NCBI GenBank assembly: GCA_945888515.1
Contig: CAMDAD010000023.1
Location: forward strand, 1-49,299
DNA length: 49,299 bases
Direction of reading: 5' to 3'
From: Akkermansia muciniphila
Lineage (GTDB): Bacteria > Verrucomicrobiota > Verrucomicrobiia > Verrucomicrobiales > Akkermansiaceae
Numbering within the stretch: position 1 is the stretch's first letter; each line of letters begins with the position of its first letter. The notes beneath the pieces are model-generated. The model searched no databases and was not told the origin of the DNA. It saw nothing but the letters and a program-made list of their open reading frames with translations. This document shows, piece after piece, positions 45,627-49,299 of this stretch. Both the position numbers and the translations under genes were made by a program.

Positions 45627-48600
45627 ATGTCTCCTGACACCTTCAGCTACCAAAATCAGCCAGACGGCCCCAGCTCCGTCGTGCGGGAGGAACACATCGA
45701 ATCCGGCTTTATCGGCACGCTCCAAAAACTCAAATACGAATACCGCCCGGATATTCGCGACCGCGCCGCGCTGGAAGCCAACTTTCGCGAGAAATTCGAG
45801 GCACTGAACCACGTCCATCTCACGGATTCCGAATTCGCCCGACTACTGGATGAAATCATCACCCCGGACGTCTTCGCGGCTTCCAAGACCCTCCGCAGCA
45901 TCAATAGTTTCTCTCGCGATGACGGCACGCCGCTGAACTACACCCTCGTCAATCTCAAGGACTGGTGCAAAAACAACTTTGAGGTCATCAATCAGCTGCG
46001 CATCAATACCGACAACAGCCACCACCGCTTCGATGTCATCCTGCTCATCAATGGCGTGCCTTGCGTGCAGATCGAGTTAAAAACCCTCGGCATCAGCCCG
46101 CGCCGAGCGATGGAGCAGATCGTCGAATACAAAAACGATCCCGGCAACGGCTATACCAAGACCTTGCTCTGCTTCATGCAGCTCTTCATCGTCAGCAATC
46201 GCGACCGCACCCATTACTTCGCGAACAACAACACCCGCCACTTCGCCTTCAATGCCGATGAGCGCTTCCTGCCCATCTATGAGTTCGCGGACGAGGACAA
46301 CCGCAAGATCACTCACCTCGACGAGTTCGCCGCCACCTTCCTGAAAAAGTGCGACCTTGGCCGCACCATCAGCCGCTACATGGTCCTGCTAGCGGGCGAG
46401 CAGAAGCTGATGATCATGCGTCCTTATCAGGTCTATCAGGTAAAGAACATCGTGCAGTGCATCGAGGATGACTCCGGCAATGGTTTCATCTGGAGCACCA
46501 CCGGCAGCGGCAAGACGCTCACTTCCTTCAAGGCATCCACCCTGCTCAAAGAAAACGACCACATTCACAAATGCGTCTTCGTGGTGGACCGCAAGGACCT
46601 AGACCGCCAAACGCGCGAGGAGTTCAACAAGTTTCAGGAAGGTTGCGTCGAGGAAAACACCAACACCGCCGCCCTCGTGCGACGCCTGCTGTCCGAGGAC
46701 TACGCCGACAAGGTCATCGTCACCACCATCCAGAAGCTCGGCCTCGCGCTGGATGAAACGAGCAAGCGCAACAAACAGCGGAAAAAGAACGACCAGCCCA
46801 CCTACAAGGAGATGCTGGCCCCGCTGAGCGACAAACGCATCGTCTTCATCTTCGACGAGTGCCACCGCTCCCAGTTCGGCGAGAACCACAAAGCGATCAA
46901 AGAGTTCTTCCCCAAGGCCCAGCTCTTCGGCTTCACCGGCACGCCCATCTTTGAGGCCAATGCTTCCCTCCAGAAGATCACGGACGAGCAGGCTTCCATG
47001 CGCACCACGGCGGACCTCTTCCAGAAGCAGCTCCACGCCTACACCATCACCCACGCCATCGAGGACGGGAACGTCCTGCGCTTTCACATTGATTACTTCA
47101 AGCCCGAGGGCAAAAACCCGCCGAAGCCCGGCGAGGCCATCGCCAAGAAAGCTGTCATCGAATCCATCCTGGCGAAACACGACCAATCCACCGCCGACCG
47201 TCGCTTCAATGCCATCCTGGCCACCGCATCCATCAATGACGCCATTGAATACCACGCGCTGTTTGCCGCGATGCAAAAGGACAAGGCGGAGGCTGATCCC
47301 GAGTTCCAGCCGCTCAACATCGCCTGCGTCTTCTCCCCGCCTGCCGAGGGCGATCCCGATGTGAAGCAGATTCAGGAAGACCTGCCGCAGGAGCAGGCGG
47401 ACAACGAGGAAGACCCCGAGGGCAAGAAAGCCGCGCTCAAGGCCATCCTCGTCGATTACAATGCCCGCTACGGCACCAATCACCGCCTCAGCGAGTTCGA
47501 TCTCTACTACCAGGATGTGCAGAAGCGCATCAAAGACCAGCAGTGGCCGAATGCCGATTACCCCGCCGCGCAGAAGATCGACATCACCATCGTCGTGGAC
47601 ATGCTGCTCACCGGCTTCGATTCCAAGTTCCTGAACACGCTCTACGTGGACAAGAACCTCAAGCACCACGGCCTGATCCAGGCCTTCTCCCGCACCAACC
47701 GCGTGCTCAACGGCACCAAGCCCTATGGCAACATCCTCGACTTCCGCCAGCAGCAGGACGCCGTGGATACTGCCATCGCCCTTTTCTCCGGGGAGAAGAC
47801 CGGCGAGCAGGCGCGGGAAATCTGGCTCGTGGACAAGGCCCCCGTCGTCATTGAGAAGCTGGAGACCGCCGTGCAGAAGCTCGATAGCTTCATGAAGTCC
47901 CAGGGCCTCGACTGCACGCCCTCCTCCGTGGCGAATCTGAAGGGCGATGCCGCCAAGACCGCCTTCATCACCCACTTCAAGGAAGTCCAGCGGCTCAAGA
48001 CTCAGCTCGACCAATACACCGACCTCACCGAGGAAAACAAAGCCAGCATTGAGCAGGTGCTGCCGGACGAAAACCTGCGCGGCTTCAAAGGCCAGTATCT
48101 GGAGACGGCGAAGAAGCTCAAAGACCAGCAGGGCAAGGCCGGGAACGCCGACGTCCCCGTCGGCTCTTCACCCGTGGATCAGATCGACTTCGAGTTCGTC
48201 CTCTTCGCCTCCGCCGTCATTGATTACGACTACATCATGGGCCTCATCGCCAAGTTCGCGAATCAGCCGACGGGCAAAGTCAAAATGAGCCGGGATGAAC
48301 TCGTCGGACTCATTCGCGGGCACTCCAACCTCATGGACCAAAGCGACGACATCGTAGAATATGTGGACTCGCTAAAAGAGGTGAAAGGCGTCACCGATAC
48401 TGCCATCCGCGAGGGCTACACCCGCTTCAAGGCGGAGAAGAACGCCAAGGAACTCGCCGCCATCGCCGCGCGGAACGGTCTCGCCACCACGGCCCTGCAA
48501 ACCTTCGTGGACGGCATCCTCGACCGCATGATCTTCGATGGCGAGCATCTCAGCGACCTCATGGCCCCGCTCGACCTCGGCTGGAAAGCCCGCACCCAGG

Positions 48601-48692
48601 CCGAACTCGCCCTCATGGCCGACCTGCACCCCCTCCTCACCAAACGCGCCGGTGGACGCGACATCTCAGGACTCAGCGCGTATGAGCAGTAA
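45627..48692 (+). CDS. hsdR: Type I restriction enzyme, R subunit
   Basis: A 1021-residue restriction/translocase subunit. N-terminal nuclease domain: the PD-(D/E)xK core appears as RFDVILLINGVPCVQIELKT near 133-152. Helicase motor: Walker A STTGSGKT near 293, DEAD-type box FIFDECHRSQFG, SF2 motif FGFTGTPIFE, and VVDMLLTGFDSKFLNTLYVD with QAFSRTNRVLN as the later motifs. The C-terminal half is the helical domain that binds the HsdM/HsdS core. In an active enzyme it translocates DNA and cuts far from the recognition site. No hsdM or hsdS lies in this window; they could be downstream. Codons are strongly C-ending, unlike the left 44 kb, consistent with acquisition. Its end overlaps the first of a chain of small frames. 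Confidence 0.94.
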   Translation: MSPDTFSYQNQPDGPSSVVREEHIESGFIGTLQKLKYEYRPDIRDRAALEANFREKFEALNHVHLTDSEFARLLDEIITPDVFAASKTLRSINSFSRDDGTPLNYTLVNLKDWCKNNFEVINQLRINTDNSHHRFDVILLINGVPCVQIELKTLGISPRRAMEQIVEYKNDPGNGYTKTLLCFMQLFIVSNRDRTHYFANNNTRHFAFNADERFLPIYEFADEDNRKITHLDEFAATFLKKCDLGRTISRYMVLLAGEQKLMIMRPYQVYQVKNIVQCIEDDSGNGFIWSTTGSGKTLTSFKASTLLKENDHIHKCVFVVDRKDLDRQTREEFNKFQEGCVEENTNTAALVRRLLSEDYADKVIVTTIQKLGLALDETSKRNKQRKKNDQPTYKEMLAPLSDKRIVFIFDECHRSQFGENHKAIKEFFPKAQLFGFTGTPIFEANASLQKITDEQASMRTTADLFQKQLHAYTITHAIEDGNVLRFHIDYFKPEGKNPPKPGEAIAKKAVIESILAKHDQSTADRRFNAILATASINDAIEYHALFAAMQKDKAEADPEFQPLNIACVFSPPAEGDPDVKQIQEDLPQEQADNEEDPEGKKAALKAILVDYNARYGTNHRLSEFDLYYQDVQKRIKDQQWPNADYPAAQKIDITIVVDMLLTGFDSKFLNTLYVDKNLKHHGLIQAFSRTNRVLNGTKPYGNILDFRQQQDAVDTAIALFSGEKTGEQAREIWLVDKAPVVIEKLETAVQKLDSFMKSQGLDCTPSSVANLKGDAAKTAFITHFKEVQRLKTQLDQYTDLTEENKASIEQVLPDENLRGFKGQYLETAKKLKDQQGKAGNADVPVGSSPVDQIDFEFVLFASAVIDYDYIMGLIAKFANQPTGKVKMSRDELVGLIRGHSNLMDQSDDIVEYVDSLKEVKGVTDTAIREGYTRFKAEKNAKELAAIAARNGLATTALQTFVDGILDRMIFDGEHLSDLMAPLDLGWKARTQAELALMADLHPLLTKRAGGRDISGLSAYEQ

Positions 48693-48933
48693 GACGAAGA
48701 CAATCCACCCGAAGCGCCAACGGCGAGACCTCATACCAGCCTGGGGCAACGCCCCAGGTATCGGCAACCCAACAAACCGAGGGCTGAAAGCCCGACCTAT
48801 CCTCGCCGTGCATGGATCGGGCCTTCAGCCCTCGAATATAATTCGCGTGCCTGACCTAGGGCGGTGCCCTAGGCTGGTATGGCATCGGGCCTTTGGCCCT
48901 GTTCCGAAACAATCCGCCCTCCATCACCCATGA
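48682..48933 (+). CDS. Small frame A of a repeat-encoded chain, overlapping the end of hsdR
   Basis: The ATG at 48682 lies inside the last codons of hsdR (overlap 11 bases, ATGAGCAGTAA) and opens an 83-residue frame: MSSKTKTIHPKRQRR, then sequence translated through palindromes (LGRCPRLVWHRAFGPV) to a TGA that overlaps the next ATG. The basic start resembles those of the two following frames. It may be only a by-product of the repeats or a coupling device; protein function is doubtful. Confidence 0.25.
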   Translation: MSSKTKTIHPKRQRRDLIPAWGNAPGIGNPTNRGLKARPILAVHGSGLQPSNIIRVPDLGRCPRLVWHRAFGPVPKQSALHHP

Positions 48934-49145
48934 AGGCCAAAACGAAAACCACCGCCACGAAGGAAGATGCAATGCCCGCGCTGTTGCCTGTCCTAGGGCG
49001 TTGCCCCAGGCTGGTATGGCATCGGGCCGTTGGCCCTGTCTTCAGCCCCAACGGGGCGGCACATACCAGCCCAGGGCAACGCCCTGGGTCAACGGCCCCC
49101 ACATCAATCAGCCCTGAAGGGGCGACCCATCTTGCCCACGCATGA
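48930..49145 (+). CDS. Small frame B of the repeat-encoded chain
   Basis: A 71-residue frame whose ATG overlaps the stop of frame A (ATGA). It starts MKAKTKTTATKEDAMPALLP, passes through three palindrome types (LGRCPRLVWHRAVGPV, then FSPNGAAHTSPGQRPG) and ends in a TGA overlapping the next ATG. The start is nearly identical to that of frame C. The meaning is uncertain. Confidence 0.25.
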   Translation: MKAKTKTTATKEDAMPALLPVLGRCPRLVWHRAVGPVFSPNGAAHTSPGQRPGSTAPTSISPEGATHLAHA

Positions 49146-49299
49146 GCCGCAAAACGAAAACCACCGCCACGAAGGAAGAGGCAACACCCGCGCTGGTGCC
49201 TGTCCTGGGGCGTTGCCCCAGGCTGGTATGTTATGCTCCGCTGGAGCAAATTTCTTCAGCCCCAACGGGGCGGCAACATACCAGCCCAGGGCACCGCCC
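49142..49299 (+). CDS. Small frame C of the repeat-encoded chain, open at the window end
   Basis: The ATG at 49142 overlaps the stop of frame B (ATGA). It begins MSRKTKTTATKEEATPALVP and continues LGRCPRLVCYAPLEQIS through the last hairpins without a stop, so it is partial. It could be the true start of the next operon gene or a third copy of the same repeat unit. Confidence 0.3.
   Translation, partial: MSRKTKTTATKEEATPALVPVLGRCPRLVCYAPLEQISSAPTGRQHTSPGHR

Larger units (their letters stand above)
48736..49299. repeat. Cluster of GC-rich palindromic repeats (mosaic hairpins)
   Basis: At least ten short perfect or near-perfect hairpins with three-base loops. CCTGGGGC/GCCCCAGG types: 48740-48758, 48855-48873, 48992-49010, 49071-49087 and 49204-49222. 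GGGCC/GGCCC: 48887-48899 and 49024-49036. GCCCC/GGGGC: 49045-49057 and 49259-49271. GCTCC/GGAGC: 49235-49247. A longer inverted pair joins 48778-48796 with 48816-48834, and a nested 10-bp stem joins 49009-49018 with 49062-49071. A 29-base direct repeat (AAAACGAAAACC...AAGGAAGA) occurs at 48939-48967 and 49151-49179. Similar palindromes are frequent between genes in Verrucomicrobia and Planctomycetes. The array runs off the window. Confidence 0.9.

Noticed and set aside
46599-48014. 471-residue open frame on the minus strand opposite hsdR
   Set aside because: It mirrors the C-ending codon bias of hsdR; its Leu/Val/Gly-rich low-complexity sequence shows no domain, while the plus strand encodes a complete restriction subunit.
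48736-49299. Possible CRISPR array
   Set aside because: The repeats are palindromes of several types at irregular spacing with no constant-length spacers, and no cas genes are present.

Overview
The window looks like chromosomal DNA of a member of the Verrucomicrobiota (PVC group). The main evidence is a secreted-cytochrome gene set typical of that group: a DUF1549/DUF1553 PSCyt protein, a DUF1501 Tat protein and a beta-propeller protein with a C-terminal haem domain. Other support comes from an ECF sigma/anti-sigma pair, a bactofilin, CxxCH lipoproteins, almost no Shine-Dalgarno motifs, and GC-rich intergenic palindromes at the right end. No 16S rRNA is visible, so rank below phylum is not supported.

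Layout. 1-132: 3' end of a 5S rRNA and its terminator. 262-3583 (minus): ileS-lspA. 3668-6157 (minus): large secreted haem protein. 6158-7773: AT-richer stretch with one unrecognised secreted protein. 7802-10574 (minus): gmk, standalone coaC, an unknown protein, a secreted nuclease fused to a ComEA-type domain, and a coupled 70-residue protein. 10653-13135: membrane-anchored unknown protein and an MsbA-like ABC exporter. 13209-16450: E1alpha-E1beta-E2 of a 2-oxoacid dehydrogenase, without E3. 16535-22824: PSCyt/DUF1501 pair, then an ECF sigma factor and an anti-sigma/YfbK-like protein that has lost its VWA domain. 23035-23420: small zinc-ribbon membrane protein gene that appears frameshifted. 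23455-27503: divergent ligA and lnt. 27631-31065: DUF485-ActP acetate uptake pair and rmuC. 31040-35931: a LysR regulator divergent from dabB-dabA, an inorganic-carbon uptake complex. 36004-37071: trmO and a bactofilin. 37083-38704 (minus): three paralogous monohaem lipoproteins and a LysE exporter. 38883-41001: ACT-domain protein, adenylate kinase, fmt. 41047-42965: methyltransferase, then dnaN with terminator. 43025-44773: MFS transporter and an ArsC/Spx-like protein. 44774-45626: largely empty. 45627-48692: hsdR with no methylase or specificity gene in view. 48682-49299: palindrome-rich repeats organised as a chain of overlapping small reading frames.

How genes work together. gmk/coaC, ileS/lspA, dnaN, ligA, lnt and fmt are housekeeping. 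DUF485-ActP brings in acetate, E1/E2 makes acyl-CoA and DAB supplies bicarbonate, which would suit anaplerotic carboxylation, though that link is inference. Several haem proteins are secreted or lipid-anchored, pointing to periplasmic electron transfer. From about 44.4 kb rightwards codon use shifts to C-ending codons, suggesting that the ArsC-like gene and hsdR lie in acquired DNA.

The most unusual items are the repeat-encoded chain of ATGA-coupled frames after hsdR, the VWA-less YfbK-like protein, the triplicated cytochrome lipoproteins, the frameshifted zinc-ribbon gene, and a marked tendency for the leucine codon TTA to be followed by G.
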